The notes beneath the pieces are model-generated. The model was given only the letters and a program-made list of their open reading frames with translations. It ran no database searches and was not told the DNA's origin. Positions 48,144-59,939 of a stretch of DNA of 64,000 nt are shown one piece after another (within the stretch, counting starts at the first letter, position 1; each line of letters opens with the position of its first letter). The stretch is taken from contig JAITYX010000026.1 in NCBI GenBank assembly GCA_021018815.1, forward strand, positions 7,068,001 to 7,132,000, written 5' to 3'. The position numbers and the translations under genes were made by a program. The stretch comes from Talinum fruticosum (taxonomy: Eukaryota > Streptophyta > Magnoliopsida > Caryophyllales > Talinaceae).

Positions 48144-50540
48144 GGGATGACGATGGATCGAGTCCGGATCGGGTCCGTGAATGTTGGAACCTGATCTAGA
48201 TCCGCTAGGTTTGGGGGTTCGCGAGTCTTTAATGGGTCCACATTATTCCATACTAATTTGTAACATGTTTACAATTATTTTACATTTGTAAGGCATTTGA
48301 AAATATATAGCCTCTAAAACATGACCAAAATATTCTATTTTAAGGTACAAATTACAAAATCCAATAATTAATAAAATAAAAGTACTAACTATTAGCAAGC
48401 TAGAGGTAGAGAAGATCAAAAGCGAACAAGAGGTAGAGAAGAGAGCAAGGGAAATGCAAAGAGAAAAATAGCCATAGTAGACAACACGTTAAAAAATAAA
48501 AATTTAGGATTCGGTCACAAAGTCACAAGTACTCACTTAAATGAGTTGGTTTAGCAATTTTTTTAAAAAAAAAACTTATCGGGTCTCAGGTGTTCCGAAA
48601 TTCAGACTTAGAGTTGATCTTCGCAAGTTGGACAAAAAATTACACCGAAATAACCTCGGGTTTGGTGTAACTATTTTAAGACCCCTCGAGTATGAGAAAT
48701 AACTCTTAGGTACCCCGACCTTTGCAAACAATTATTCGGAGATAACTTCAGGTTTGGTGTAACTATTTTAAAGCCCCTTAGGTATAAAAATAACTTCTAA
48801 GTACCCCGACTTTTACAAAAATTACCTAGAGATACCCTAAGGTCCGGTGTAACTATTTAAAAGCCCCTCAGGAATGAAAATATACTCCTAAGTATTTATT
48901 GTAATATGACATTGGCATTATCTATCCGAAGGAAATTCTAAATTTTTGTTGTTCCAATTTTACATCTATTTTCAATGACTAAAACTTAAAATATTAATTT
49001 TTTACCTTCTTTCCATCTAACAAAATAAAACTTGTAATTTTTTTATGTTGTAATTTTATAGTTACTTGTTTATAAAACTTTGTCAAATTGTATCATTGTT
49101 TTATATTGTGATTTTTATAAGTAATTTTTAAAATTAGAAAATGTTGCAAGTGTCTCCTTTGTGATAGTCATGTAAATGTGAATACAATGAAGGTCCCGCT
49201 TGACAATAGCGTTTGGAGTATCTTTAACGTTTTGACGAAGTCAAAACACTAACCAACCAAATATTAGCATTTAGTAAGGTAATATTTCAACTAACGTTTG
49301 TAGTAGCTTATGACCCTGTTCGAGAAAATGAGTTGTTTGAGTAACAGATAACTGTTTGTGTAATCGATAACCGTTTAGGTAGATGATAACTATTAGTTAT
49401 TAACTGTTAGCGGATAATTGTTTAAGCTGAACAGTTGAATAAATGTGTTCGGTAAATTTATTGGTTCAGTTAGTTGATTATTGTGAATTTGACGTAAAAG
49501 ATATAGATAATTTGCCAAATATAAATTAATAAAGGGATATTTTCGTCAAAAAAAAAATCAAACGCTACTTTTAAATGTGTAAAACTAATACTCTTAGTTT
49601 TTCGAAACACTACTTGAAATGTTATAAGTTAATGCAAACATTAGTTGAAACATTACCTTAGCGAACGCTAATATTTGGTTGGTTAGTGTTTTGACTTGGC
49701 CAAAACACTAAAAGTTACTCCTAATGCTCCTGCCAAACAAGGCGTATAGCGTTTTAAGTAGTGTTTCGAAAAGCTAAAAATATTAACTTTTAATATTTAA
49801 AAGTCGCATTTCATATTCTTTTGACTAAAATATCTCTTCATTAATTTATATTTGGCAAATTATTTATATCCTTTTACATCAATTTATAATAATCAACTAA
49901 CTCAATCACTAAATTTACCGAACACATTTATTCAACCATTCAGTTGAACAGATATATGCTAACAACTAAAATCTAATAGGTATTAGCTACCTAAACAATT
50001 ATCGAGTTACACAAACGAGTTATCCACTACTCAAACTACTCATTTTGTCGAACGAGGCCAAAATGTGGCAATCTGGGAAATATGCTTCAACTTGCTTTTA
50101 TTAAAATAAAAGTGTAGTAGCACCTATAAAGCTGGAGTCTATCATTTACATGGTTGGACATGCAAAATAGGTATACTCCTATTAAAACTACAAAAACCTG
50201 GCTTTTATTCCTAAGGGGCTTCTAAATAGTTATACCAAGCCTTAGGGTACCTCTGGATAATTTTTTACAATGGTTGTGGTAACTAGGAGTTTTTTTCTAC
50301 ATGAGGGGCATTAAAATAGTTACATCACACCCGAGGGTACCTCCGAATAATTATTTGCAAAGGTCGGGGTATTTCGAGTTATTTTTCATACCTGAGGGGC
50401 CTTAAAATAGTTAGAGCAAACCTGATGGTACCTCAGTGTAATTTTTGGCAATTTGGACCAGACTCGATTTAGATCTATTGGGTCTAAATTTTTGGACCCA
50501 AACCTAGTTAAATGGGCCCGGTCTAGATCAGGTCCAAGAT
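48144..50540. mobile_element. Foldback-type composite element inserted in LINE B
   Basis: The ends are inverted: gggatgacgatggatc at about 48146 and gatccattgtcatcc at about 50538, followed inward by ggtcc/ggacc-rich text on both sides. Further in, each arm has three tandem copies of a unit of about 90 bp containing tttggtgtaactatttt and taccccgac (left, 48640-48900) or its complement (right, 50200-50450). The centre holds a second inverted repeat (49185-50070). No protein is encoded. This layout, long inverted arms built of short direct repeats, is that of Foldback-like elements. The sequence outside both ends is LINE B, so the insertion is clear. Confidence 0.75.
49185..50070. repeat. Inner inverted repeat (nested MITE-like unit)
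   Basis: The arm at about 49316-49690 (ctgttcgagaaaatgagttg ... aaacactacttgaaa) is the diverged reverse complement of 49740-50062, sharing tgaataaatgtgttcggtaa, gttagttgattatt and tttgccaaatataaattaat. In addition the words caaaacactaaccaacca (49238) and ggttggttagtgttttg (49678) are inverted. The unit may be two copies of one MITE in opposite orientation or one large palindromic element. Confidence 0.7.
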
Positions 50541-51486
50541 CCATTGTCATCCTTACTTTCATGCTTCCCAAACTTCCTTCATCCTCAAGAGCCCCTTTGA
50601 GACTTCACAATCCCTTGGCAACACATTTTTGCCGCATACGATATATAATTTTTCATAGTCAACTTTATGGCCGAAGGCTCTCTCATAAATGTTATACATC
50701 GACCACCATTGAGCACTCCACTTGGTTCGCCTAACAAAAAGAATATTGTCATTCTTAAAGAATAAATGTGAAATTCAAGAAGCTCCCAACGAGACTTAGA
50801 CGCTGTGGATCCCCGCCTCTCTCTCGACCTTAGACAATTTGGAAAAAGCATTAACACAAAGTAAAAAGATATAGGGGGACAATGGGTCACCTTGTCGCAT
50901 GCCTCGAGATCGGATTAGCTCCAAATGTGATATACCTTTAATAAGAAAATTCAAAGAGAGATTGTAGGCTAGCAAGAATTCGGTTGGTCTATTCATGATC
51001 AAACCCCAAGCAATCCATAACTTTAACGAGGAAAGCTTACTCGACCTCGTTGTAGGCCTTGTTCATGTCTAGCTTGATTGTACACATCCTATTTAGACCT
51101 TTGGTCTTCCTTAGGACAAAAGCATTTATTAGTCGAAATAATAATTAGAAGGGAGCTCTTCAACCTATTCGCCAACATTACATTATAGACTTTGTAATTA
51201 ATATTACACAAGCGTATAAGTCATAAATACGTTATAGATTTGAGACTTTAAACCTCCGGAATGAGCATGACATTTGTATTTTGAACTTCATTTATCATTT
51301 AATTTAAGATTACTACTTGACTTTAAATTTTCTTCCTTATAAACTTTTTATAATTTTCAATCTTTAATTAGTTAAGGTCTGTTCCTATTTTATTTTATTT
51401 TTACTTTTCGAAATTAAACTCACACCATAGTAGCTGGTAATAGAGTTCTCTCGCCTTCCTCAACCCTCCAAGTCCAAGAAAATTAT

Positions 51487-53520
51487 ATGATATTAGCGTA
51501 TGTATATTGTAGTATACATACCCTACGCGTCATGACATCCAACCCCCAAATTAATGAAAATTATTTGCTTGCGCGTTCATTTCCCATTTCCATTCACTTT
51601 CTCTCTCCTCTCATTTCAATTGAAACCATTGTTTTCTTACACTGCTTGCTTTTTCTTTTTCGATTCTCTCGGAGAAGATTTGCACCCTCCATGGATTTCC
51701 TCGTTCACATCGTCCGAGCTAGACTTTCATTCCCCTTGTTTGAGCTTCGTTGTGTGTTTTTCTCTCATAAGTTTCAATTCCTTGTATTTGGATATGATTT
51801 CTTCAATTTTCGAAGGTTTTCTTTCATTCATTGTCAATTTTGTGATTGTTTTTCTTTTATAGCTTGTAGATTGTTGCATAAGATGGTTGTACGAGAGGCT
51901 TCTTCGCAAATTGCTTGAGACTAGGTAAGTAATGCTATGAATTTTAGAGTGGTTCGATTTCAATTTTATTGTTGTAGGTTTTCAATTTTAATGTTCTAGG
52001 GTTTATGATTGGTAAAGATATTGCTAATTGAGTGTATGAAGTTACCTGTTATGATTCTAGGGTTTAAATTTGTTCGATTTTTAATTTTATTGTTCTAGGT
52101 TTTCAATTTTAATTTTCTAAGCTTTACGGTTGGCAAAGATCTGGTTAGTTGAATGTATGAACTCACATGTTGTGATTCTAAATTCTTAAGTTGTTCGACT
52201 TTTAGTTTTCTCATTCTAGGTTTTCGGTTTACTTGGTTTTAGTTTAATACATACCAATGCATCTTTTCTCTAATGCAATGAACTATTCAATACAAAGTTA
52301 ATATGTATATGCTATTGTATCTTTTTTTTTTTGCTAAAGTGAGGATGGATTCTTAATTCTAATGTTGGAGGATTTTCATATTAATAAGGGTTATGGAGAT
52401 TATATACTTTTTAGTCGGAGACTACAATAATTTTAGTTATCCTATTAGCTTATTGAAGGTCGTTATTTTCTTTCCTATTAATAATAGCATCACGAAAAAA
52501 CGAGTCAAACATATTGCATTTAAGTATTTTCAAAAAAATCATTCATACATTTCACCGCAAGTAACTAATAATATTGGTACGTTTAATTGCTATTGAATTT
52601 AATTTACTCTTTTAATTGTTTTTTTTTTCTTAAGATTGTAATAAATCTTTATTGGTTTTTTAGATAATGAAGATGTTTTTGGTATGGAACATGTTCATAC
52701 CAAACTAAAGAAAGAAATATCTCCTTCCTTAGTTAGTTCTTTCCGATGCATTGGTGGAGCAGAAGAGATATATTATTGAGATAGATTTTGATTCTTTATT
52801 TAGTTTCAAAGTGGATCCAATCCCCTCAAGGCTATCTAGATGGCATGTTGAGAATTTTGACACTTGTAGATGATTGTTAAAGTTGAGTGGAAATAATGAG
52901 GTGATAATTAGAGAAGAAGATGTGTCTTTGACATTAGGTTTCCAAAAAGAACCTAAAGATGTTGATGAGGCAAAAACAAAAAAATGAACCAAATTCTTAT
53001 AAAGAATTTCTTAATCGATGGACGAATCAATGAGATTAGAAATTTCCTTTGACATATTAACTTTTTGAAAAATTGAGTGAGCAAAGGAAAAGGGTGATGA
53101 TTTTAAGAGGAACTTTATTGTGTATGTTGTTACTTGCCTTATTAAGGGACATCAAAGTCTAAAGGTGGATCATCTTGCATTAAAAAGTGTATTCAATTTG
53201 CAACAGGTGAAGAACTTGAACTGGTGTAAGTATACATTCGATAGTTTAGTTAAATGTACGGACAAATGGAAGCTCAAACCAAGAGGAACATTTAGATGCC
53301 CAATTCTATTTTTGATATTAATTACTTTAATTATATAACTTTAAAGTACAATGTGTTTCTTTTCTTCTTTTTTTTTTTTAATTTATGTACTAATGATCTA
53401 TTTTCTTCTTTATCTTAAATTATAGCTTTGCTATGTGGATCATCTCTTCTTCAAACAAGCAAATTGGACTAGCAAAGATCTTTAGGATAAAATGAACTAT
53501 GAAATGAAATCTATTGGTTT
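51487..53520 (+). pseudogene. Relic of a plant MULE/Ulp1-associated ORF family gene
   Basis: The recognisable part is at 52770-53340: FSFKVDPIPSRLSRWHVENF, then NNEVIIREEDVSLTLGFQKE, and at 53085-53300 RNFIVYVVTCLIKGHQS...NWCKYTFDSLVKC. A last piece, CYVDHLFFKQANW, follows an intron-like gap at about 53430. This order (IPSRL..W.V.NF, then a short beta segment with LG, then a long helical NW..Y..D.L domain, then the YVD..) is seen in proteins carried by plant MULE transposons together with Ulp1-like proteases. Stops after NFDTCR and at several other positions make it non-functional. A leader-like CT-rich start (51590-51660) and an AG|GTAAGT donor at 51924 suggest the original first exon and intron. 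The family call is from memory of the motif order. Confidence 0.5.
51952..52235 (+). repeat. 120-bp tandem repeat in the pseudogene's first intron
   Basis: The word gttcgattt (gttcgactt in the last copy) starts units at 51952, 52072 and 52193, a period of 120-121 bp. Each has attgttctaggttttcaatt-type text, and the two complete copies add ggtaaagat, gaatgtatga and gattcta. The third copy is partial. Confidence 0.85.
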
Positions 53521-53647
53521 CTTTGGGAAAGGGTTTGTGTCGATGAGAGAATTATGGTAATTAATTATTCACAAGTTGACATTCAAGGTGAAGTTGATGA
53601 AGATATTAGGGCAACAAAGATATTGATAATGTATCCTTTTTGTGTTC

Positions 53648-53757
53648 TCTTTTGTCTTTTGCGAGTGTATCTTTTGTCTTGTGCATGGTACCTTTTGTCT
53701 TTTGCATGATGTTATTTTTCTTTTACGAGTGTCACTTTTCTTTTGTTGCAATGAACC
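53648..53757. repeat. Degenerate 21-22 bp tandem repeat, about five copies
   Basis: The repeated unit is close to tcttttgtcttttgcgagtg. Because the period is a multiple of three in most copies, a minus-strand frame across it shows a crude seven-residue repeat (KRQKVPC, TRQKIHS). There is no other evidence that it is coding. Confidence 0.75.
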
Positions 53758-53785
53758 TTTGAGATACTAAGTTTTCTCGGTGTAC

Positions 53786-54014
53786 CTTTTCTTTTTGTTT
53801 TTGGGCATGCATTCATAAAGTTTCTATGTTAATGAAGAACTTTTCAAATGCTTTCATTGATTTTGTCAAGTTGAAGGTACTTTGGTGGATATATTGGAAC
53901 TCTCGAAACATCCGACGTGCCTCACCGACCGAATGAACAATATCAACTAAAGCATTTGAAAAGTTCTTCACTAACATAGAAACTATATGAATACACGCCT
54001 GTAAAAAAAAAAGG
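53786..54014. repeat. Foldback sequence at the Copia insertion site
   Basis: The left arm (about 53786-53863, with gcatgcattcat and tttctatgttaatgaagaac) is the reverse complement of the right arm (about 53940-54014, with gttcttcactaacatagaaa and gaatacacgcct). Arms are 70-78 bp with a loop of about 76 bp. The right arm ends exactly where the Copia LTR starts (TGAAG at 54015), so the LTR element inserted at or inside this arm. Confidence 0.85.
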
Positions 54015-55582
54015 TGAAGACTCGGACATCGCCCAACACAATTCCGAGTTCTATCGAAGGAATCGGGTATAAGAATTTCTCACTTATAGAGTTTTGATTC
54101 CAAGGCATTCTCTCGTGCCCTAGAAACTTTTTTGAGTGATATGGTATCTTCTCTAAGTGATACGACTTTTACTTCATGTATTTCTTGCTTGTCTCTAAGT
54201 GACTCGAAAACAGATCTGCGTATCTCACTCGGTTCCGAGTCCCTCATCACTTAGATATATCACATGCTAAATAGACTAGTAGTTTGGTTTATCGCGCTCG
54301 GATCCGAGTTCGTGATATAAGCTCTATTTCATTAAAGTCGGTGCTTCAGTCCGAATCGTACTTATTCTATATCAAGTTATTTTACTCGATATTCTTTATA
54401 TAACTTGGTTCTTTACAAATGGAATTTTGAGTTTCATGGATATTAGACTCGGAAAATTCCACTCACTTTCCGACTCGGATAATTAGTTGCTTATTCATCA
54501 TAATTATTTTATTATCTCGTGCTTAATCTTGGACCAAAGTATTTTATACTTTGAGAACCAAAATTGATTTACTTTTGTAGGTTATTCAAATGAGGATTCA
54601 CTTTTCAAAATACAAAAGTAATCGGCTTTAAAACGTCAAATCACCAGCGAGACATGGCTTTTCCCCATCTCTGTTCCAGTCCCGGAAGATTGTGTCGTGG
54701 CTGTCTATTTCCAAATCTGGAAAACCGAAACGCCAAGCTTAACGGTGGTTTCCACCTTATCCTTCAAGACATCGCCAATGGTTTTGGGACTTCTAAGAGA
54801 GTTAAACCGTTGTCCAACGTTCATATAACAACGGATACTTTCCGAGTGACTCGAAAGCTTTTATCAATGGTCAAAAAGGACTTCCCGTCGAAGTTGGAGA
54901 TAACGGCTATGCTTGCTTGGTCATCTATAAATAGAAGCCAACTTTCAAGACTTGAAGATTGCTTGAACTTATTGTTAATACACGTACTTGAGTAGAGTCA
55001 TTGTATTCATTCTCAATCTTCTACTTACAACTCCCACTCGTAATTCATTACTTTACGAGTTGTAAGGTCTTGTACTTAGTTACAAACACTTTATTACTTT
55101 ACGAGTAAGGTCCCTTGACTAAGTCGTAAAGGTTAACTCAGCTTAGTTGTCCCTAACTGTAAGGGTTATCTTAGCTAGGAAGTACTAGATCGGATAAGGG
55201 AATTTCGAGTCTAGGAAAACTTGTATAGAGTTGTCTAAGGGAGCAACTCGGGTTTAGTCGGTCTACGGTATTTTGTGGACTCAAAATAGTGGATTTGACT
55301 TCGTGCTTGGACTAACACGGTCCGTGGTTTTCCGCCCCAGGAGGGTTTCCACGTAATTCTTGTCTCCTTCCTTTACGAGTTCATTGTAGACTCGGACTGT
55401 CTCAAAGCTTCGCTTCATTACTTTTCTCAGCAATTCGAGTTCATACTTTTCGACCACGCTTTTGACTCGAGAATGCATTTGCGGTTCTACTTGGGCAAAA
55501 GAGTTTGATTTTCAACGAAAAACTTCCATCACCCTATTCACCCCCTCTAGGGTGACTTAGACACTCTCCAAGCAAACCTTCA
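54015..55582 (+). repeat. 5' LTR of the large Copia element
   Basis: 1568 bp, TGAAGACTCGG to AACCTTCA. Its first 350 bp compared by eye with the 3' LTR (63309 on) differ at about 18 positions, roughly 5 percent, plus a small indel near 63715. The short open frames within it are not genes. Confidence 0.92.
54926..54933 (+). promoter_or_regulatory. TATA box in the 5' LTR
   Basis: TATAAATA in gtcatctataaatagaag, conserved with the older LTR copy at 5609. Transcription likely starts about 30 bp downstream. Confidence 0.65.
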
Positions 55583-55584
55583 AT

Positions 55585-55595
55585 TAGTATCGAGC
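55585..55595 (+). other. Primer-binding site of the large Copia element
   Basis: TAGTATCGAGC, two bases after the LTR. Compared with the older copy (TGGTATCGAGC) one G is changed to A. It corresponds to the initiator methionine tRNA type site. Confidence 0.75.
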
Positions 55596-55641
55596 CTAGC
55601 CTTTCGGAAAGGATCTAACCATCCAAAGGTCTAAAGATCAA

Positions 55642-56970
55642 ATGGCTCGGAACAACGGAGAGTTCGATGAAGGAAGATCTTCCAGCGAGACCAACAAAAT
55701 TCAAAGGATCAAACTTCGGGCACTTGGAAGAAACTTATGGAATGTCTCCTCATGGATCATGATGAAGATGTATGGGAAATCATACAATAAGGAAACTATA
55801 TTCCAATGAAGACAGAAGAATTCGAATCATTCCCAAGACAAAGGCCGAGTTTACTCCGTGCAAGCAGAAGTTCGAAAGAACTTCAAGGCTATGAACATCC
55901 TAATGTGCGCCATCAGCTCGGAGGAATACAATCGAGTGTCTACCCGTGACTCAGCAAAAGAAGTGTGGGACACTCTTGTCAAAACTTACGAAGGCACTAG
56001 CCAGGTCGGACAAGCGAAGATCGGTCGGTATCTTCATAAGTATGAGCTATTTAAGATGGAGCCGAAGAAAACATTACTCGGATGTTCATTCGATTCATTG
56101 AGATTACCAACAATCTCAAATCACCGGGTAAGAAGATTTCACACGAGGAAATGTGCGGAAAGATACTCGAAGTCTACCCAAGAGAAGATGGGGTCCCAAG
56201 GTGACTACCATAGAGGAGGCTCAAAATCTCTCACTCTTCAAGCCAGGCGAGCTTATTGGAAAAGTTCTCACTCATGAAATTCACCTAGAAGATGAGGATG
56301 CTGAGGGCGATACCAAAAAGAACATAGCACTGAAAGCCTCGGAATCTAAAGAAGTAAATCGAGCTCCTCCGACTCGGAAGAGGATCCCATGGCACTCATT
56401 GCAAGAGGCTTCAAGAGAATAATGAAGCACAAAAGATGGGACAAAAGGCCAAAAGAAGAATTCTACAAGAAAGATAAGAGGGATAGAAAAGGTAAATATT
56501 CTTCTCCTTCAAAGTTATCTTTATCTAAGAATTCCGGATGTTTTGAGTGTGGCAGTAAAGACCACATAGTCAAAGACTGTCCGAAAAGAAAAAGGGACAG
56601 AAAGAAGAAAAAGGCTATGATGGCAACATGGAGCGATGAGGACTCATCAGAAGATGATGAGGAGTCGGATGACTCAAAATGTCTGATGGCTATCTCGACT
56701 CGGAAGCTGAAAGAGAGTCGGACTCGGACTCGGACAATGAAGAAACAAATCCTCAAGAGGTAATTGATTACTTTCTCAAATTCTCCAAAGCTGATTTAGC
56801 TAGATATATTTTTACTTTGGAAGAAAAGTCCAATTCGACTCTTCTCATTTCAAAGAACAACTTGAGTCGATTTCATCCGAGAGCATCTCCTTGAAAAATG
56901 AATTGGAAAACCGAGACTCACACTCGAGAGAACTCAAGACTAGTGCTCAATCCAATAAGACTGAGTCCGA
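55642..56970 (+). pseudogene. Copia gag (frameshifted)
   Basis: Starts at ATG 55642 (MARNNGEFDEG). A frameshift near 55685 separates this from KFKGSNFG and WKKLMECLLMDHDEDVWEII, which ends in a stop (about 55788). Gag continues with VRKNFKAMNILMCAISSEEY and AKEVWDTLVKTYEGTSQVGQ, another shift, then MALIARGFKRIMKHKRWDKR at 56389 and the zinc knuckle CFECGSKDHIVKDC (CX2CX4HX4C, about 56539-56580), followed by an acidic Ser/Asp stretch. The protein would form the particle and bind RNA. At least three disruptions prevent a full-length product. Confidence 0.85.
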
Positions 56971-57451
56971 GTCACTCGAAAAGAAAATGAGCAATTAAAG
57001 CGGAAGATCACCGAGTCTCAAGATTTAGTTTTAAAATTTACTCAAGGTCAGAAAAACCTTGATATGCTCTTAGGGTCTTAATGTGTCTCCTTCGAAAAGA
57101 AGGTCTTGGTTTCAACAAAGAGGAGGAATCCAATTCCTACTCGGAACTATTCAAAAGGATTCCGGAACCGTAAAGTTCGGAAAGCCGAGCATGGTCCCAT
57201 TCACAAAAATGAAGGAAGGACTAAGCCCGAACAGTTTACAAAAGGAAACCATTTTCTCCAGTTTCAAAAGGAAAGGTATTCAAAAAGAAAGAGACACAGA
57301 CTCGGTTCTCTGCAAGGAAGACTCAGAATCGGACTAAACCCAAAGTCATTTAAATCGGGTTCCGAAAAACCTTCTTCCTCGAAAAGGACCTCAGTAAAGA
57401 ATGTTACTTGGGTTCATTAGAGGAAGTGAGAAGGGTTAGATTCTCTCTGCT

Positions 57452-57859
57452 TTGCGGGTCACTCGGAAGAGATCAAAGGGACACTGGTATCTTGACAGTG
57501 GATGTTCACGTCACATGTCGGGAGACGCAGGACTCTTTTCCGAGTTAGAAAAACATAAAGGAGGAAAGGTCACTTTTGGAGATGACAGCAAAGGCAAGAT
57601 AGTTGGGATAGGCAAGATTGGAAAAGGATGCAATCTGGTCAGTCCAGTCTACCTTATCAAAGGATTAAAGTACAATCTGCTCAACATCTCACAATTGTAC
57701 GATAAAGGTCAAGAGGTAAGATTCACTCGGACTAATTGTTACATTTCGATGTTACCACCAAGGAGATCAAGCTTTCGGGTAAAAGATCGGGTAACACTTA
57801 TATTATTCCTCTTTCGACACGAGTCGGAATTTATCTTGCTTAAAAGCATCCCTGCATAA
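57452..57859 (+). pseudogene. Copia protease region
   Basis: An open stretch of 135 codons carries HWYLDSGCSRHMSG at about 57485-57526. The DSG triad holds the catalytic aspartate of the Copia aspartic protease, and GCSRHM is the usual plant form. Then come FGDDSKGKIVGIGKIGKG and GLKYNLLNISQLYDKGQEV, the conserved end of the domain. The frame closes at 57859, just before the integrase zinc finger, which is in another frame. Confidence 0.85.
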
Positions 57860-58750
57860 TGACTCATGGACATGGCATCGTAGATTAGGCCATATTAGCA
57901 TGCACACTATTAAAAAGTTAGCATCTCTTGGTCCGGTTAGAGGTTTACCTAACTGTGCTTTTGAGAAAGATAAAGTGTGTGAAGCATGCACAAGAGGGAA
58001 ACAAGTCGGACCATCATTCAAATCTCTGAAGACAGTTTCCACATCCAAAGTGCTTGAGCTACTGCATATGGACTTATGTGGTGAAATCCCTGTTAAGAGC
58101 CTCGGAGGTAAATCATATATATTTGTTATTATTGATGATTATTCACGATTTACACGGGTGTGTTTTCTTAAGCACAAAAATGAAGCATTCAAGGAGTTCA
58201 GCAAGCTCGTAGAAAGATTCAAGTTGAGTCTCGGACTTAGATCCGAGAGAATTCGAACCGACCATGGAAGGGAGTTCGACTACTCGGAATTCTCGAGTTT
58301 TGTGACAAAAATGACATCTCTCACAATTTCTCGAGCACCAAGAACTCCTCAGCAAGATGGAGTAGTGGAGAGAAAGAACAGAACCCTTGAAGAAATAGCA
58401 AGAACGATGATGATTGAGCACAATTTACCTTACTATTTACAGGCCGAGGCGATCAACACGACCAACTACACTCTAAATAGATGCTCGATCGGACCCATTT
58501 TGAAGAAAACACCTTATGAGCTCTACAAAGGGAAGAAACCAAATATTTCCTACTTCGGACCATTTGGATATAAGTGCTTCGTTCACAACAATGGTAAGGA
58601 TCACTCGACCAAGTTTGATGCTCGATCGGATGAAGGTATTTTTCTAGGTTATTCCTCTCACAAGCAAAGCTTACCGCATTTTCAATAAGAGAACTAACAA
58701 AGTGGAAGAGAGCATCCACGTTGTATTTGATGAGCTTGAACAGGAGAAAC
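57860..58750 (+). pseudogene. Copia integrase
   Basis: The HHCC zinc finger begins WTWHRRLGHISM, and its cysteines are in KVCEACTRGK. The core has D (LLHMDLCGE), D (RTDHGREF) and E (DGVVERKNRTL), with 35 residues between the second D and E: the DD35E triad is intact. The open frame covers 57900-58688 (262 codons, with zinc-finger residues just upstream), the longest undamaged part of the element. After GIFLGYSS the frame shifts, where KAYRIFNKRTNKVEES-type text is expected. Confidence 0.9.
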
Positions 58751-59146
58751 CAAGCGAGTCATCATACTCGAATTGAAGCTCAGCAGAGAAGATAATGAAA
58801 GTGAGCTCACAAAGACTCAAACTCAACCAGGCTTAGAATGAAGTCACTCGTAACGAAGTGACTCAAAATGAGACAACTCAAGAGCTCGCTCGAAGCAGAA
58901 CAAACCAATGAAGAAGATCACTCGGAATAAGCTTCGAAGATCGGGTAGCTCAGCCCACAAATCTTGTGAATCGGAGAACAGGTAAAGCGTTCAAGTTTAC
59001 CTCTAGTCATCCACTAGAAAACATAATATCCGATATCAACAAGTGGGGTAAGAACTCGTTCCTCTCTTCAAAATCTATGTGCATTCACTGCATTCATTTC
59101 ATTAACTCGAACCCAAAAATGCACGAGAGGCCCTTAATGAACCTGA

Positions 59147-59935
59147 ATGGGTAGAGGCCATGCAAGAGGAACTCAATCAATTCGAAAGAAACCAAGTCCG
59201 GACTCGACCAACCGACCTTCTAACCACCCAGTTATAGGAACCAAATGGGTTTTCAAGAACAAACTGGATGAGGGTGGAGTGGTAGTTAGAAACAAGGCTA
59301 GACTTGTGGCTCAAGGTTACAATCAAGAAGAAGGAATTGATTGTGGGGAAACCTTTGAACCTGTTGCGAGAATCGAAGCTATTAGAATATCGTTGGCATT
59401 TTCATCTAGCATGCATATTAAATTATATCAAATGGATGTTAAGTGTGCATTTCTCAATGGTTTTATTGAAGAGGAAGTCTATGTCGAGCAGCCTCCTGGT
59501 TTTGAAAACTCGGAATTTCCGGATCATGTTTTCAAACTTCAAAACACTCTCTATGGTCTAAAACAAGCTCCCGAGCTTGGTATGAAAGACTAAGAAATTT
59601 CTTGGTTCAAAATGATTTTAAAAGAGGTCGGATCGACAAGACTCTTTTCATAAAAACCAAGGGGAAAGACTTCCTTATTGTTCAAATTTATGTTGATGGT
59701 ATTATCTTTGGAGCTACTAATGAATATCTCGTGCTGAGAATTTTCCGAGTTGATGAGTCGGGAATTCCAAATGAGTATGATGGGAGAACTCAATTTCTTC
59801 CGTGGTTTACAAATCAAACAAGATAAAGATGGAATCTACGTCCATCAATCCAAGTATACCAAGGAGCTGCTGAAGAAATACAAACTTCAAGATGCAAAGC
59901 ACGCATCTACACCCATGAGCGAGCGAGTATAAAGC
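59147..59935 (+). pseudogene. Copia reverse transcriptase (catalytic motif changed)
   Basis: The N-terminal part is well kept: GTKWVFKNKLDEGGVVVRNK, ARLVAQGYNQEEGIDCGETF, QMDVKCAFLNGFIEEEVYVE (first catalytic Asp in MDVK) and TLYGLKQAP. A frameshift at about 59572 follows. Next, at 59689-59700, the YVDD motif reads YVDG: the second aspartate codon is GGT, so catalysis should be lost. A second frameshift at about 59740 precedes GELNFFRGLQIKQ and YTKELLKKYKL. The region would copy the RNA into DNA in an intact element. Confidence 0.88.
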
Positions 59936-59939
59936 TCGA

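Larger units (their letters stand above)
47561..51480 (-). mobile_element. LINE B relic, interrupted by a foldback element
   Basis: Minus-strand sequence from about 51130 to 50545 shows RT motifs: CTIKLDMNKAYNEVE, then LELIRSRGMRQGDPLSPYIF, the RQGDPLSP signature. The later ORF2 part, MLAKQGWCMIMNPNSLV and AFVGRLGMVKR, is at 47786-47553, followed upstream (47800-48100) by matching FWWGT-type sequence. The two halves are separated by 2.4 kb of inserted DNA (48144-50540). LINE A begins exactly where LINE B stops at 47560. Both halves have frameshifts. The segment beyond 51130 is only weakly assignable. Confidence 0.75.

Noticed and set aside
53569..53751. Minus-strand frame with a seven-residue repeat
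   Set aside because: The apparent heptad comes from a degenerate 21-bp tandem repeat, and no start context or homologous family is evident.
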